DNA of 64,000 nucleotides from contig NZ_VRZA01000005.1 in the NCBI RefSeq assembly GCF_008064665.1, positions 186,001 through 250,000 on the forward strand, in the 5' to 3' direction. This document shows positions 43,810 to 53,020 of the stretch, one piece after another. Under the pieces are notes generated by a model. The model was given only the letters and a program-made list of their open reading frames with translations, ran no database searches and had not been told where the DNA came from. The translations under genes and the position numbers were made by a program. The number at the start of each line of letters is the position of its first letter. Position 1 is the first letter of the stretch. The DNA comes from Parahaliea maris. GTDB taxonomy: Bacteria > Pseudomonadota > Gammaproteobacteria > Pseudomonadales > Halieaceae.

Positions 43810-45960
43810 CTACAGCTGATAACTCAGACCCAGGCGCCAGGTCATCGGATCCGCCATGAAGCGTGGCTGCACCACGCTGAAGCCGAACCCGGTGTTCCAG
43901 TACTTCTCATCGGTCAGATTCTTGCCTGACAGTGCCAGCTTCCAGCGGTCCCAGCCGTAGGAAACGTAGGCGTCCACCAGGGTCTGGGAGGCCACGTGAC
44001 CGATCGGGGCATTATCGGAGGTAGAAAACAGGTCATCACGCTCGTTGACGTTGGCACCGAATGACAGCGTGCCCGGGCCGATATCGCGGGTGTAGTCGAA
44101 GCCAATCGCGAACTGGTAGTCGAACACGTTGGTCATCTGGTTACCGATCAGCGAACCGGTCGAGATACCACCGGAGGCGGTGGTATCCGTGTACTCGCTA
44201 TCCTGGTAGACGCCGTTGGCCCACACATACAGTGAAGAGGACAACTGCACGGAAATTTCCGCCTCGATGCCCTTGTGCTCGGCATCGTAGTTCTCGGTGA
44301 TGAACACGCCCTCATTGGTCACCGCCTGCTGCTGCAGGCTGGCATACTCGTTGAAAAAGCCCGCCAGGTTGAGTCGCAGACGATTGTCCCACCACTCGCT
44401 CTTGAAGCCGACTTCCCAGGCCTCCACGGTCTGCGGTTCGAACGCCGTGCCGAGAGCCTCGGCCGTAGACGCCAGGCCGTTATAACCACCGGCCTTGAAC
44501 CCTTCCGTGTAGCTGGCAAACATCAGGATATCGTCGCTGAACTGGTATTCGACAGCGGCTTTAGGAGTGAACTCGCTGAAGTTGTCGTCACTGTTGACCG
44601 GCAGGCCACCCACCATGGCATCCAGTTGCTTCTTGTCCTCGGTATACCGGCCACCCAGGATCACTGCGAGGCTGTCGGTAAAGTTCAGGCTGACCTGGCC
44701 GAAAGCCGCGTAACTGTCGGTGGTGATATCAAACAGTGTGGAGGACGGGCCGAAGAAGATGGCAGATTCGAGGGCCTGGGTACCGGTTTCCCGGAAGTAG
44801 TAGAGGCCGCCCACATAGTCCACAAAGCTATCGAAGGCCTCACCCTGCAGTTGCAGCTCCTGGGTAAAGCTGTCCTGGTCGCTGACCGACTCGCGCTCGA
44901 ACAGCTCGATGTAACCGGGGAACGGAATACCGAGCGCTGCATTGGCGACGCCGCCAGAGAAACCCACAGCCCAATCGTCCTCCAGCTCGCTCCAGGAGGT
45001 AATGGAGCTGAGGCTCATGCTCTCGCCGAGGTCAAAGCTCAGGTGCAAACTGGTGCCGTACTGCTTGTCGGTGGTGTAGGACTCATAGGGGGAGAGCAGT
45101 TTGTCGATCGCGCCGGAGGTAAAAGGAAAGTCCTCGTAGGAACCGGTCATACTGAAGGGGTCCAGCGCCGAGGCCCAGAGCCCGTCGCTGTCAAAGTCGC
45201 TGTAGAAGCCCTTGAGCCGCGCGGTAAAGGCATCGCCCTCGTAATAGAGGTCGGCCTGGAAGCCCTTGAACTCCTCTTCGCCTACCTCCCGATCCAGGGT
45301 CAGGTTCTCCTGACGGCCAACATCGCGATCACGGTACATGCCGGACAGGCCCGCACGCAGGCGGCCATCCTCACTGACCGAGCCGCCGACGTAGAATTTG
45401 TCGTAGAACTCTTCCCAGCGACCGATTCCGATCTCGTTCTTGAACGTCAGCTCCTCGGTGGGCGTTGCGGAAATGATCTTGAGCGCACCGGCCGAACTGT
45501 TACGTCCGTAGAGCGTACCCTGGGGACCACGCAGTACCTCGATACGCTCCACGTTGAGACCCTCGATGAACGAGGCCGCCGAGCGGGGCTGGTAGATATC
45601 GTCTATATAAACACCGACCTCCGCCTCGGAGGTGATGTTGGAACCGTCACTGGTACCACCCCCACGGATGTAGGGGGCGATGGAAGCGCTACCTCCGGTC
45701 ACTGTTCTGAACAGCACATTGGGCGCGACCTGGGAAAGATCCTTGACGTTGTCAATCTGGAACTTCTCGATATCATCGGACCCGAGAGCAGTGATGGAAA
45801 CCGGGGTTTCCTGGATACTTTCGGCCCTGCGCTGGGCGGTGACCACAATGTTTTCGATCACCAGGTTGGAGGCCGTTTCCTGCGCCTGCACCAATGATCC
45901 TGCCGAGAACACCGAGAGCAGCGACGTGCCTGCTATCGCGGAAAAATGTGAACGTTTCAT
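43810..45960 (-). CDS. TonB-dependent outer-membrane receptor
   Basis: A 716-residue receptor. Signal peptide (residues 1 to about 27), TonB box region ENIVVTAQRRAESIQETPVS, plug domain with VDDI/YIDDIYQPR and VLRGPQGTLYGRNSSAGA, then a beta barrel with TEDKKQLDAMVGG-type strands, ending WRLGLSYQL with the required aromatic/hydrophobic last strand. It is of the type expanded in sphingomonads and marine gammaproteobacteria for organic ligands rather than iron. The ATG at 45960 follows AGGGG. An FNR-type site lies 211 bp upstream. It probably imports the substrate of the catabolic genes here. Confidence 0.93.
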   Translation of the reverse strand: MKRSHFSAIAGTSLLSVFSAGSLVQAQETASNLVIENIVVTAQRRAESIQETPVSITALGSDDIEKFQIDNVKDLSQVAPNVLFRTVTGGSASIAPYIRGGGTSDGSNITSEAEVGVYIDDIYQPRSAASFIEGLNVERIEVLRGPQGTLYGRNSSAGALKIISATPTEELTFKNEIGIGRWEEFYDKFYVGGSVSEDGRLRAGLSGMYRDRDVGRQENLTLDREVGEEEFKGFQADLYYEGDAFTARLKGFYSDFDSDGLWASALDPFSMTGSYEDFPFTSGAIDKLLSPYESYTTDKQYGTSLHLSFDLGESMSLSSITSWSELEDDWAVGFSGGVANAALGIPFPGYIELFERESVSDQDSFTQELQLQGEAFDSFVDYVGGLYYFRETGTQALESAIFFGPSSTLFDITTDSYAAFGQVSLNFTDSLAVILGGRYTEDKKQLDAMVGGLPVNSDDNFSEFTPKAAVEYQFSDDILMFASYTEGFKAGGYNGLASTAEALGTAFEPQTVEAWEVGFKSEWWDNRLRLNLAGFFNEYASLQQQAVTNEGVFITENYDAEHKGIEAEISVQLSSSLYVWANGVYQDSEYTDTTASGGISTGSLIGNQMTNVFDYQFAIGFDYTRDIGPGTLSFGANVNERDDLFSTSDNAPIGHVASQTLVDAYVSYGWDRWKLALSGKNLTDEKYWNTGFGFSVVQPRFMADPMTWRLGLSYQL

Positions 45961-46170
45961 GGTCATCCCCTCAACTTATCAGCGCTGTGCTGATGCAAAA
46001 AGACGCGAGCCCCGAACTTCCCAGGCACACAAATTCAGAAAACCTGATCTCAGACGTGCAACCGCCGGATCACACGCACGCTGCCGCGGGCAGAAGGCTG
46101 CCGGACACTGGAATAGCAGGACGCCAGCGACAGAATCAAAAAGGCTACATGGGTTTTTTGACGGCCAGCC

Positions 46171-46184
46171 ATGACATTTGTCAT
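46171..46184. promoter_or_regulatory. FNR-type site ATGACATTTGTCAT
   Basis: Two perfect 5-bp half-sites (ATGAC/GTCAT) around a 4-bp centre, 211 bp upstream of the TonB receptor ATG and just past the stop of the 46192 gene. Confidence 0.5.
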
Positions 46185-46191
46185 TCGCCCC

Positions 46192-46926
46192 TCACTCCAC
46201 TTCGCCCTCCAGCTCCACCAGGTGGTAATACTGGTTCAGTCCGTGGGAGATGACCTGGACCGGCACACAGTCCTGCCCGTACGCCCATATTTCAAAATCG
46301 TCCACACCCGGCACCTCGATCAGGACCCGTTGCGCATTGAACGTTCCGGCCGGAACAGTAACCTCGTCCAGTCCGAGATCATGGCTGGTGGAAAATCCCG
46401 CCTCGAGGTGAATGAGGTCGGGGCCTGACCCACCGTTGGCGAGCGTAGAGGTGGCGAAGGTGGCGATCTCGAAATCCTTCATCTCACCCGTAAAATTGCG
46501 CAGCCGGCCTACCAGCCAGGCGTCCCCGTGTAATGAGTGTGTACCGAAGCATTCGATCTCACTGTGATGACTGGCGCGCCGGGAAATTCGCCCCCCCTCA
46601 GCCGTGAGGCCCTCGCATTCGGCGTCGCAACCGTCAAAGCGGTACCAGGAAGACCCCACGAACTGTTCCTCTGCCGTGAGGCGAACGAAGGCGTCGACAG
46701 GCCGCCAGTCCTGCCCGACGCTCATCACGACATCCCGTAGCAACCGGTAGTCATCCATCTCGCAGCGGGCGCGCAATGTCCGCGAACCACCAGGTTGCAC
46801 CGTTACGTCGAAATACTCTCGCCCCATCTCCCCGACACCTTCGGTGACATAAAGAAACTTGCCCCGGTAGCTGCGATGTCGCATACCACACTGCTCCGGA
46901 GGGAGCGGAGTAACATTAGCTGTCAT
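46192..46926 (-). CDS. Protein of unknown family, paralogue of 48932-49612
   Basis: A 244-residue cytoplasmic protein; ATG at 46926 with AGGAG. No known family is recognised. It shares with the 48932 product an ordered set of short blocks: GGSRTLRARCEMDDYRLLRD, then P-DAFVRLT, SSWYRF, a GR-S-R segment, LHGDAW and a C-terminal YYHLVELEGE (the other has TWYELVELSE). The conserved Cys-Glu-Met and SSWY suggest a real ligand or active site. It lies between the TonB receptor and the cupin-like gene, all on the minus strand. Confidence 0.7.
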   Translation of the reverse strand: MTANVTPLPPEQCGMRHRSYRGKFLYVTEGVGEMGREYFDVTVQPGGSRTLRARCEMDDYRLLRDVVMSVGQDWRPVDAFVRLTAEEQFVGSSWYRFDGCDAECEGLTAEGGRISRRASHHSEIECFGTHSLHGDAWLVGRLRNFTGEMKDFEIATFATSTLANGGSGPDLIHLEAGFSTSHDLGLDEVTVPAGTFNAQRVLIEVPGVDDFEIWAYGQDCVPVQVISHGLNQYYHLVELEGEVE

Positions 46927-47050
46927 GAACGGGTGTCTCCTGTAAGGCACTGCGGGCGCCGGTAACGCTCTCCGCTGGCAAGCTGTAGATCCCGTACCGG
47001 TCGGGAAAGGTGGAAAGGAAAACGCGATACCGGTTTTTCAACGCCGCGGC

Positions 47051-47866
47051 CTAGTAATCGGCAAAGGCCCGCACATAGATCTCCAGCGGCTCCTGCACAG
47101 TGCACTCGCCCAGCTGCGGGTCGAAGCCGTAGCAACCCCGGTGCCAGGAATCTCCATCAATCGTGGCCTGCCCTGCGATCACCAGCAGCTCCAGTACAAA
47201 ACCGGGCCAGCTCGGAAAGGAACCCGAGTACCCAGCGGGAACCCGGAGAATGAAGGCGGATTCGGCCGCCCAGGGGGAATGGTCGCTGACACCGGAAAAC
47301 TGGCTCAGTTTTCCGGGAGCACCCCGCAACAGTTTCACCTGGCAACTGGCGTTGACCTCGTCATTCACCCAGGGGAGGTCCTGCGCATTGACAATGGCCG
47401 GGGAGACCGGCCTCGGATTCCACAACTGATCCACCAGGTAGTGGCCGGTCCAGGGCTCCGGGTGTTCCTGGAAATGAAAGCGACGCCGCTCCCTGGCCAG
47501 CGATGCAATGATGATGCCCCCGTCGTGTGAGCCCTCGCCATGGCCGTATACCGTCCCAATGGGCCGGTAGACATAGGTGTCCTTGTAATAGGGATCGATC
47601 TCGTCGTGGTGAAACTCGCCGCTGAACTGATAGAGCTCTTCTTCGCAGTCGTAAAAGTGCGCGTCCTCCGGATAAACGAAATTATCGGGACAATTCAGGG
47701 CAAAGGTCTCCGCCCCGGTCACGGGATCGGCACTCAGGGAGAGCATCCCCACATTGAATTCATTGCGGGGCCAGTCGATGGAGGACAGGTCAATCTTTCC
47801 CGTGCGACGCTCGCCTCGCAATGGTCGTGGATGGGATGCGGAAGGCGCTGGTGTTCCGTCGCTCAT
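47051..47866 (-). CDS. Cupin-like protein of unknown function
   Basis: A 271-residue protein. It looks like a beta-rich, possibly two-domain cupin: YRPIGTVYGHGEGSHDGGII and, in the C-terminal half, SPWAAESAFILRVPAGYSG followed by LLVIAGQATIDGDSWHRGCY and a final aromatic segment. No full HxH...H metal motif is certain. The start ATG at 47866 is chosen because the upstream in-frame part has no family look. It is divergent from the SDR gene with an FNR-type site between. Possibly an isomerase or dioxygenase, but not assigned. Confidence 0.65.
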   Translation of the reverse strand: MSDGTPAPSASHPRPLRGERRTGKIDLSSIDWPRNEFNVGMLSLSADPVTGAETFALNCPDNFVYPEDAHFYDCEEELYQFSGEFHHDEIDPYYKDTYVYRPIGTVYGHGEGSHDGGIIIASLARERRRFHFQEHPEPWTGHYLVDQLWNPRPVSPAIVNAQDLPWVNDEVNASCQVKLLRGAPGKLSQFSGVSDHSPWAAESAFILRVPAGYSGSFPSWPGFVLELLVIAGQATIDGDSWHRGCYGFDPQLGECTVQEPLEIYVRAFADY

Positions 47867-48013
47867 GGGAGGCCCTGTTCTATCGATGGGTTGGTTCAAT
47901 GACAGCTCGCAGCATGACAGGATCGGGGCGTGATCAGGACAAGTCTCACACCAACCCGCCCGTGCTCCCGCGTCAATTGTCTTCAGGCTACTCACCACAC
48001 CGGCCCGGCAGCC

Positions 48014-48027
48014 ATGACAAAAGTCAA
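48014..48027. promoter_or_regulatory. FNR-type site ATGACAAAAGTCAA
   Basis: Half-sites ATGAC and GTCAA with a 4-bp centre. It lies between the divergent cupin-like gene (start 47866) and SDR gene (start 48160), about 135-150 bp from each. Confidence 0.45.
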
Positions 48028-48159
48028 TCCGTTTTCTGCGTCGCGCATGCTAGATTGATCGAGCCAAACACGAACAGGCCGCTAAAGGCCCGGCCGGTCC
48101 GCCGGTACCCACTGATAGCGACACCACACTGTGCCCCCTCGCAATAGCCAAAGGCAGCC

Positions 48160-48927
48160 ATGACCAAGCACCAGCAATTCCCGGGGAAAACCGTACTCGT
48201 GACCGGCAGTGCCGGCGGGCTTGGAACAGCCATAGTGCGAGCCTTCGCCGAACAGGGTGCACATGTGCTTGCGGCTGACATCGACCTTGCATCCGCCGAA
48301 GCGCTTGCGACATCGATCGGGTCAGGCATTGACCCCGTAGGGCTGGATGTCACCAGTGAAGCCCAATGGGAAGATCTCTTCACGATGGCTGGCGAGCGCG
48401 GCATCGATATCGACGTGGTCGTCAATAACGCGGGCTACTTTCAGCCCAATATCCCCTTCGAGGACATGCCGCTGGCCGAGTGGCAACGCCATTTCGCCGT
48501 GAACAGCGACGGCGTATTTCTCGGCTGCAAACACGCAATACGGCACCTGCGCGAACGCGGCGGCGCCATTGTCAATATCGGCTCCGGCATGTCCATCACC
48601 GCGAACCCGATGGCAAGCGGCTACTGCGGCTCCAAGGCCGCCATGCTCATGACAACCCGCACCGCCGCTGCCAGTGCTGGCAAGTACAACATCCGCGTCA
48701 ATGCCGTGTTGCCCGGAGCGGTGCCCACCGACATGCTGATGGGCAACCTCGTAGCAGGCCAGACGGAATCACAGTTGCTTGACACCCTGCGCAGCCACAG
48801 CCCGCTCAATCGCCTGGCCACACCGGAAGATATTGCCCGCGCCGTGCTGTTCCTGGCCCATAGTGATAATGCAGCCATCAGCGGCATCTTCCTGCCCGTC
48901 GATGGCGGCAACATGCCAGGCGCCTGA
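48160..48927 (+). CDS. Short-chain dehydrogenase/reductase
   Basis: A 255-residue classical SDR. TGSAGGLG nucleotide motif (15-22), D64 in GLDVTSE, NNAG (89-92), N115, catalytic S142, Y155 and K159 (YCGSK). D40 after the second strand suggests NAD(H) preference. It ends VDGGNMPGA as most of the family. It lies 4 bp before the gene of the unknown-family protein at 48932 and should be co-transcribed. It likely oxidises a secondary alcohol of the pathway. Confidence 0.92.
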   Translation: MTKHQQFPGKTVLVTGSAGGLGTAIVRAFAEQGAHVLAADIDLASAEALATSIGSGIDPVGLDVTSEAQWEDLFTMAGERGIDIDVVVNNAGYFQPNIPFEDMPLAEWQRHFAVNSDGVFLGCKHAIRHLRERGGAIVNIGSGMSITANPMASGYCGSKAAMLMTTRTAAASAGKYNIRVNAVLPGAVPTDMLMGNLVAGQTESQLLDTLRSHSPLNRLATPEDIARAVLFLAHSDNAAISGIFLPVDGGNMPGA

Positions 48928-48931
48928 GCGT

Positions 48932-49612
48932 ATGGCCAACGCACTGGACAGACTGGTTCGCGGGCGTATCGCCTACTGGGGTGAAGGACAGACATTGCTT
49001 GGCCAGGAACGATTCGAACTGGCGCAGCACACCGGTGGCAGCACCCTGCGCGCCCTGTGCGAGATGAACGACATCGGCCTGCTGCGGGATGTCAGCATCG
49101 CGCTCGACAGCAAGGGCTGGCCACTGGACGGCTTCTGCCGGCTCACCCGCCATGGCCAGGTGGTGGCGAGTAGCTGGTACGCCTTCAACATGCAGCAGAT
49201 TGCCGTCGAGAGCACCATTACCGGCATGGGACGGCTCTCCCAGCGCTTCGACAACAGCGAGCCCTATCGCTACCTGGGTCTCCACCCCTTGCAGGGGGAT
49301 GCCCTGGTCACCTGCCACGTCGACAACAGCCGCCCGGGTGAATACCGGGTCGTGCGCGGCCTGACCAACTCCATCTCCGAGAACGGCGACGAGGACCTGC
49401 GCGCTACGCCCGTCAACATTGAAGTCGCCTGGCTGGGCCACGAGTTGCTCGAGGTCGCGGCGGGTGCCTTTGCCGCGCGCAAACTGGCATTGCGCTGGCA
49501 CCCGGACTGGCCTCCCGCCTACATCTGGGTGCGGGAGGACGATTGCCTGTTCCTGAAAATGACCTGGGAGCAGGTCAACACCTGGTACGAACTGGTCGAA
49601 CTCTCTGAATAG
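48932..49612 (+). CDS. Protein of unknown family, paralogue of 46192-46926
   Basis: A 226-residue protein; ATG at 48932, 4 bp after the SDR stop. It shares with the 46192 product GGSTLRALCEMNDIGLLRD, the SSWYAF segment, GR-SQR, LQGDAL and the C-terminal WYELVELSE. No signal peptide or membrane segment. The tight linkage to the SDR implies a role in the same step or in handling its substrate. Family not recognised. Confidence 0.72.
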   Translation: MANALDRLVRGRIAYWGEGQTLLGQERFELAQHTGGSTLRALCEMNDIGLLRDVSIALDSKGWPLDGFCRLTRHGQVVASSWYAFNMQQIAVESTITGMGRLSQRFDNSEPYRYLGLHPLQGDALVTCHVDNSRPGEYRVVRGLTNSISENGDEDLRATPVNIEVAWLGHELLEVAAGAFAARKLALRWHPDWPPAYIWVREDDCLFLKMTWEQVNTWYELVELSE

Positions 49613-49630
49613 GGCGACGACCCCACCCTA

Positions 49631-49666
49631 TTTATTGATTTATTGTTATATCTATAATATTTATAG
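49631..49666 (+). promoter_or_regulatory. AT-rich promoter of the NCS1 permease gene
   Basis: Contains TATAAT (49653-49658) and TGATTTATTGTTATATCT (49636-49653). The latter matches 16 of 18 bases at 56547-56564 before the isochorismatase gene. It sits 40-65 bp upstream of the permease ATG. Confidence 0.5.
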
Positions 49667-49699
49667 AACCCTGCCTCACGACTGCAAAAGGGGAAGGGT

Positions 49700-51067
49700 A
49701 TGTCAGACATCAAGGAAAAGCTCAGGGCCTGGTGGCACCTGGACCCGGAAAAGGAAGCGGCCAGCGCCGATAACCCGCTGGCACCACTGACACCGGACCA
49801 GCGCCGCAACGCCCTGCCCCTGCTGGCCCTGGCCTTCGGCTGGGGCTTTCTGGTCACCGGCCTGCTTACCGGCGGCGCACTGGGACAGGGCATGCCTTTC
49901 TGGCCCGACCTGCTGATCGCCTCCTTTCTCGGCAACGCAATGAACTTCGTGATCGGCGCGCTGGTGGGCTACATCGGCTATCGCACCGCCTGTAACAGCG
50001 GCCTGCTGTACCGCTTTACCTACGGCAATATTGGCGCCCGGGTACCGGTACTGTTTGTCGCGCTCCTCACCATTGGCTGGCAGGGTCTGGTGGTCGGCGC
50101 CTTCGGCTTCGCCTGGGCCCAGTCCTTTGACAGTACCACCTTCTACGCCGTCGCCATTTTCGCCGGGCTGCTGTACACCGTGACCACCTACTTCGGTGTC
50201 TCGGCGCTGGAAAAGGTCAGCATGCCCTCGGTGCTGATGCTGGTAGGCGTGGGTATCTACGCTACCTGGCTGAATGTGGACAAGGTGGGCGGCTGGAGCG
50301 AGTTTCTCGCCCTGTCGCAACAGCGTTCAGGTGAAGCTCCCCTGACCATGCCGCAGGCGATCAACCTCGTAGTAGGTTCCTGGATTGTCGGCGCTGTGGT
50401 CATGCCAGAGTACACGCGCTTCGCCCGCAAGGCCTGGGTCGCCCTGGCCATACCGTTCGTGGTGCTGATCATTTCCCAGTGGTTCCTGCAGATCGTCGGC
50501 TCGATGGGCGGGATCGCCTCGGGCACCTATGAATTCACGACCTATATGCTGGAGCAGGGTGCAGTGATCGGCGGCCTGGGGCTGATCGCCATGAGCCTGG
50601 CCCTGTGGACTACCGGCGATACCAATCTCTACCTGCCCGCCATCCAGACCGCCAATGTGCTGCGTCGCCCGCAACGGGTAACGACGGTGATCTGCGGCCT
50701 GCTGGGCACGGTGCTGGGACTGTTCATCTACCAGCATTTCCTGAGCTGGGTAAACCTGCTGGCGAGCCTGGTGCCACCGCTGATCGGTCCGGTCATCATC
50801 GACTACTACGTGATCAACCGGCGCAAGTACCGCAGCGAGCACCTCGAACACCTGCACGGCTGGAATCCGGTGGCGATTCTGTCGTACCTGATCGGGGCAA
50901 TCGTGGCAGTGGCCGCCACTGCGAACAGTGAACTGCTGTGGCTGGAATGGCTGTTCCCCTCCTCCCTCGGCCTCACCACCTCCATGCTGGCCTACCTGGT
51001 GCTGTTCTACCTTGCACGTGCTGTCGGTCGTACTTACGGGCCTGCGGCGTTGACCCGCGCTAGCTGA
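49700..51067 (+). CDS. NCS1-family permease (cytosine/purine/allantoin type)
   Basis: A 455-residue polytopic transporter with about 12 hydrophobic segments, an N-terminal cytosolic region and the NCS1 pattern LLALAFGWGFLVTG then GNAMNFVIGALVGYIGYRTA. Helix 10-11 has PPLIGPVIIDYYVINRRKY, which is CodB/PurP-like. The family imports nucleobases, hydantoins, allantoin, thiamin or related N-heterocycles by proton or Na+ symport. With hydantoinase, isochorismatase and allantoinase-like genes in the window, uptake of an N-containing ring compound is a natural idea, though the substrate is not proven. Confidence 0.9.
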   Translation: MSDIKEKLRAWWHLDPEKEAASADNPLAPLTPDQRRNALPLLALAFGWGFLVTGLLTGGALGQGMPFWPDLLIASFLGNAMNFVIGALVGYIGYRTACNSGLLYRFTYGNIGARVPVLFVALLTIGWQGLVVGAFGFAWAQSFDSTTFYAVAIFAGLLYTVTTYFGVSALEKVSMPSVLMLVGVGIYATWLNVDKVGGWSEFLALSQQRSGEAPLTMPQAINLVVGSWIVGAVVMPEYTRFARKAWVALAIPFVVLIISQWFLQIVGSMGGIASGTYEFTTYMLEQGAVIGGLGLIAMSLALWTTGDTNLYLPAIQTANVLRRPQRVTTVICGLLGTVLGLFIYQHFLSWVNLLASLVPPLIGPVIIDYYVINRRKYRSEHLEHLHGWNPVAILSYLIGAIVAVAATANSELLWLEWLFPSSLGLTTSMLAYLVLFYLARAVGRTYGPAALTRAS

Positions 51068-51084
51068 CCTGAGCTGTTACACAA

Positions 51085-51120
51085 AAGGCCGGCCCGAGTC
51101 AGGTCGTACCGGCCTTCTTT
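51085..51120 (+). terminator. Rho-independent-type terminator
   Basis: Stem AAGGCCGG/CCGGCCTT (51085-51092 and 51109-51116) with a 16-nt loop, followed by CTTT. Ends the permease transcript. Confidence 0.7.
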
Positions 51121-51281
51121 CTGACGCTTCGTAAATAGGCGGAAAGTGGAGTGAAATAACGATGGATAGCACTCTGTAGACCGGGTGCGACCTGGGCGCA
51201 CGCCCAGTTCACACCCTGCTTCAACGCGAAGATCCAATTAGTCGGATTCGAAGTTGCGAGAATGAAAATACTCGAGATAGA

Positions 51282-51395
51282 GCGCGCGCAGTGCCCGGAG
51301 CCTTTCCGGGACCGTCAGCGGCATGGATGCCGCTGTCGAGCCTACATGGATGTATTCACGGCGAGTCCCGGAAAGGCTCCGGGCACTGCGCGCGC
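51282..51395. repeat. Nested palindromic repeat element with 31-bp perfect arms
   Basis: Outer arms at 51282-51312 and 51365-51395 are exact reverse complements over 31 bp. The 52-bp centre holds two further hairpins, AGCGGCAT-GG-ATGCCGCT and TACAT-GG-ATGTA, both with a GGATG signature, and TGTATTCACGGCG at the right. The element lies in the gene-free 51121-51503. It resembles the GGATG-containing intergenic palindromes seen in several marine gammaproteobacteria, here with unusually long outer arms. A non-autonomous mobile element or structural DNA site is likely. A separate small inverted repeat CTGGGCG-CA-CGCCCAG lies at 51192-51207. Confidence 0.8.
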
Positions 51396-51503
51396 GGCGC
51401 AAGTACACCTATACGCCAAACAAGTCAGACGTCGAAGCCTCTCAGATATTTCCCGGCCCTAGACGAAAATGATGGAACAGGGAATCACACCTATACCACT
51501 CCG

Positions 51504-52925
51504 TCAGCCCAACGCCTCTTTCGCCGCCTTGTGATAACGGGTAAAGGCCGCCAGGCTCAACGCCAGCACCCCGGCAGGAATCGTGGAGTAGAGCCAGATC
51601 ATCCCGCGGATGGCTTCCTGGTCCTGTGGTACCGCGCCGCCGGTGGATGACTGGAAGCCCACCGCACTCAACACCAGGCCCGCCAGCACCGGCCCGAGAG
51701 CAAAGGCCAATTTCTCCGTGGCGGAAAAAATGCCCGAGAACAATCCCTCGTCGACACTGCCTTCCTTGCGGCGCTGCAACTCAATGGTGTCCGTCAGCAG
51801 CGAGAAAGTCAGTACCGAAAAGCCCGAGTTGGTACAGCCGATGATCAGCGCCCGAACCAATACCAGGGAATGCTGGGTCGACAGCTCACCCAGCAGCGGC
51901 AGGGTCACCAGCACGTCCTCACCCGGCCCGATCCACAACCAGGTGATCGTCACCAGGCCCCAGCCGATACAGGCGACCCAGAAAGCCCGTTCCTTACCCC
52001 AGCGGCGTGACAGCTTGACCCACATGGGCTGGCTGAGCACCGAACCAACCGCCATGACCAGCACAAAAGGCAGGAGGAGGTTGATATCGGCGATGGCGTA
52101 GAGGAAGACAAAACCCACCACCGCATAGCCGCTGGCCTGGGCAATGGACTGGATGAAGAAGGTCAGGGTCAGGATCATGAACGGGCGGTTCTGCTTCACG
52201 ACCGAAAGCCTGAGCAACATCTTGCCCGGCATCGCGGGGACGGCCCCGGAGTGACCATAGTCGCGAGGTACGCCGAAGGCTGTCGCCAGCATGGCAAACA
52301 TGCACAGGCCGCCAAAAATGATCGCCATGGTACGCCAGGCAGCGGCGTCCCCACCCAGCGCGAATACCAGCGGCTGCGCCAGACCGACGCCCATGATCAC
52401 CCCGGCTACTGCAAAAATCATGCGAAAGGCGAGGATGGTGGTGCGTTCGTGTGGGTCTTCAGAGAGCTCCGACGCCACCGCCAGGTAGGGTACAGAGAAG
52501 GCGCTGAAGGCGGTGGAGGCAAGAAAAAACAGCAGGCCTACGGTCAGCGCAGCAGCCCACTGGGAGGAAAATCCGGAGAAGGAAAACAGGGAGATGAATC
52601 CCAGACTGGTCAACACAGCCCCCGCGGCGAGAAACGGCCGGCGCCCGTGCCGGGGCTTGTACTGATCTGAGAGTGCGCCCATAAACGGGTCGCAGATAAT
52701 GACCCAGAGCTTGGGAATCAGGACGACGATCCCGGCCAGCCAGGGCGCAACGCCCAGCATAGTCGTCATGAACAACGGCAACAGGGCCGCCGGGGAATCG
52801 CGAAACAGCTGCGCCCCGGTCTGGCCGAAGCCGTAGAGGATCATGGTCTTGCGCGGGACGGACTTGCGCGGGGCAAGGTCTCCGGCTTCCACGGTTTGCG
52901 AGGTGAACTCGGCGGATGATTCCAT
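51504..52925 (-). CDS. GPH-family/MelB-like cation symporter (MFS)
   Basis: A 473-residue transporter with about 12 hydrophobic segments. The loop motif DPFMGALSDQYKPRHGRRPF (residues about 78-97) is the signature of the glycoside-pentoside-hexuronide (MelB) family, and GQTGAQLFRDS in helix 1 agrees. Members import sugars or, in environmental bacteria, other organic solutes with Na+ or H+. It is followed by the FAD monooxygenase gene upstream on the same strand, with a 95-bp gap, so it probably serves that pathway. Confidence 0.85.
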   Translation of the reverse strand: MESSAEFTSQTVEAGDLAPRKSVPRKTMILYGFGQTGAQLFRDSPAALLPLFMTTMLGVAPWLAGIVVLIPKLWVIICDPFMGALSDQYKPRHGRRPFLAAGAVLTSLGFISLFSFSGFSSQWAAALTVGLLFFLASTAFSAFSVPYLAVASELSEDPHERTTILAFRMIFAVAGVIMGVGLAQPLVFALGGDAAAWRTMAIIFGGLCMFAMLATAFGVPRDYGHSGAVPAMPGKMLLRLSVVKQNRPFMILTLTFFIQSIAQASGYAVVGFVFLYAIADINLLLPFVLVMAVGSVLSQPMWVKLSRRWGKERAFWVACIGWGLVTITWLWIGPGEDVLVTLPLLGELSTQHSLVLVRALIIGCTNSGFSVLTFSLLTDTIELQRRKEGSVDEGLFSGIFSATEKLAFALGPVLAGLVLSAVGFQSSTGGAVPQDQEAIRGMIWLYSTIPAGVLALSLAAFTRYHKAAKEALG

Positions 52926-53020
52926 AGTGTCGCGGTCGGCTCCTGAAATGGCGGCGACGGCCCCGTCACCCCTTGTCTGTAAACGGGGCCGGCGATGTCA
53001 GGCCCCGCGATCGGCGTGGG

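Noticed and set aside
44275-45897. 540-codon open frame opposite the TonB receptor
   Set aside because: Composition and lack of motifs show it is the antisense shadow of the receptor gene.
51282-51395. CRISPR repeat or attachment site
   Set aside because: It is a single nested inverted repeat, not direct repeats with spacers, and no cas, integrase or transposase gene is near.
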